Shown one piece after another: positions 63,775 through 64,000 of a DNA stretch of 64,000 nt (positions are counted from its first letter, which is position 1; every line of letters begins with the position of its first letter). The position numbers were made by a program, and so were the translations under genes. The notes below the pieces were generated by a model. That model had not been told where the DNA came from. It saw only the letters and a list, made by a program, of their open reading frames with translations, and did not search any database. The DNA comes from Flavobacterium limnosediminis JC2902 (lineage in GTDB: Bacteria; Bacteroidota; Bacteroidia; Flavobacteriales; Flavobacteriaceae): the NCBI RefSeq assembly GCF_000498535.1, contig NZ_AVGG01000001.1, positions 248,001-312,000 of the forward strand. The letters are read 5' to 3'.

Positions 63775-64000
63775 TTATTGTTTGTTATAGGCCCATTTCA
63801 GATAGACAGCTCCCCATGTGAAACCGCCTCCGAAGGCTGCAAAAATAATATTATCTCCTTTTTTCAACTGACTTTCAAAATCACTCAACAACAATGGTAA
63901 AGTTGCCGAAGTGGTATTCCCGTATTTCTGAATGTTGATTAAGACTTTTTCCTCATCAAGACCCATTCGGTTAGCCGTTGCATCAATAATTCGCTTATTA
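63775..64000 (-). CDS. fabH: 3-oxoacyl-ACP synthase III (KAS III), C-terminal part
   Basis: Enzyme that condenses acetyl-CoA with malonyl-ACP to start fatty acid chains. Only the last 74 codons are in the window; the start lies beyond the right edge and no upstream ATG is required. Seen: [13 protein letters not shown], just after the point where the catalytic His would lie outside the window, then Asn in [18 protein letters not shown] (catalytic Asn) and the C-terminal [20 protein letters not shown]. It heads the fabH-accB-accC operon with a 26-bp gap to accB. Confidence 0.94.
   Translation of the reverse strand, partial: NKRIIDATANRMGLDEEKVLINIQKYGNTTSATLPLLLSDFESQLKKGDNIIFAAFGGGFTWGAVYLKWAYNKQ

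Noticed and set aside
1..64000. tRNA, rRNA, CRISPR array, insertion sequence, prophage, integrase or restriction system
   Set aside because: None was seen; no transposase or phage-type protein, no spaced direct repeats of CRISPR size, and no cloverleaf-like sequence was noticed in the gaps. An exhaustive RNA search was not possible by eye.

Overview
The window is a gene-dense stretch of a Flavobacteriaceae chromosome, most likely Flavobacterium or a close relative. The evidence is Bacteroidota-type promoters (TTG, about 19 bp, TAnnTTTG) with almost no Shine-Dalgarno sites, a C-terminal type IX secretion sorting domain on a metallopeptidase, a fused MurF-alanine racemase, a short NuoG, and the order fabH-accB-accC. 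I see no rRNA, tRNA, CRISPR array, insertion sequence, prophage or frameshifted gene. Essentially the whole window is core chromosome.

Layout. 1-3361 (minus): 2-oxoglutarate dehydrogenase E1 (sucA) and the start of E2 (sucB/odhB), separated by a long imperfect palindrome and heptamer repeats. 3472-5409: a divergent envelope protein, a small conserved protein and a polyprenyl diphosphate synthase. 5548-11774 (plus): TetR regulator, TolC, periplasmic adaptor and RND pump in one efflux operon. 11833-14806 (minus): alpha/beta hydrolase plus phosphoribosyltransferase pair, a TlpA-like thioredoxin and a MORN-type protein, the last two ending in the same hairpin. 15017-17140: aspS and a cold-shock protein. 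17372-30284 (plus): the complete 14-gene respiratory complex I operon nuoA-N. 30507-34425 (minus): recJ, OsmC protein, rsmI and a Glu-rich protein. 34622-39342 (plus): tdk, murF-alr, mscL, asd. 39425-42040: a His/Cys-rich periplasmic protein and a TonB-dependent receptor, probably for a metal. 42148-44277: secreted prolyl oligopeptidase. 44346-49177 (minus): AIM24/TIGR00266 protein, and a gltP-dedA-FAD oxidoreductase-mtgA operon. 49519-56094 (plus): three secreted peptidases (M12B-like with FN3 repeats, S9 DPP-like, C1). 56228-60815 (plus): two tandem GH92 alpha-mannosidase-family enzymes. 60944-64000 (minus): an unknown protein and accC, accB, fabH (partial), the start of fatty acid synthesis.

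Functionally the window joins central carbon oxidation (2-oxoglutarate dehydrogenase), respiration (complex I), fatty acid initiation, cell wall synthesis (MurF-Alr, MtgA, Asd for diaminopimelate) and a secreted peptide/glycan degradation set typical of polymer-feeding Bacteroidota.

I did not find a clear new multi-gene system. The observations most worth checking are a Glu-to-Gln change at the predicted general acid of the first GH92 enzyme next to a paralogue that keeps Glu, the long palindromic element between sucA and odhB, a block of competing inverted repeats between nuoN and recJ, recurring 7-bp tandem repeats in intra-operon gaps, a twin hairpin terminator, and the His/Cys-rich protein with a probably leaderless mRNA ahead of the TonB receptor.
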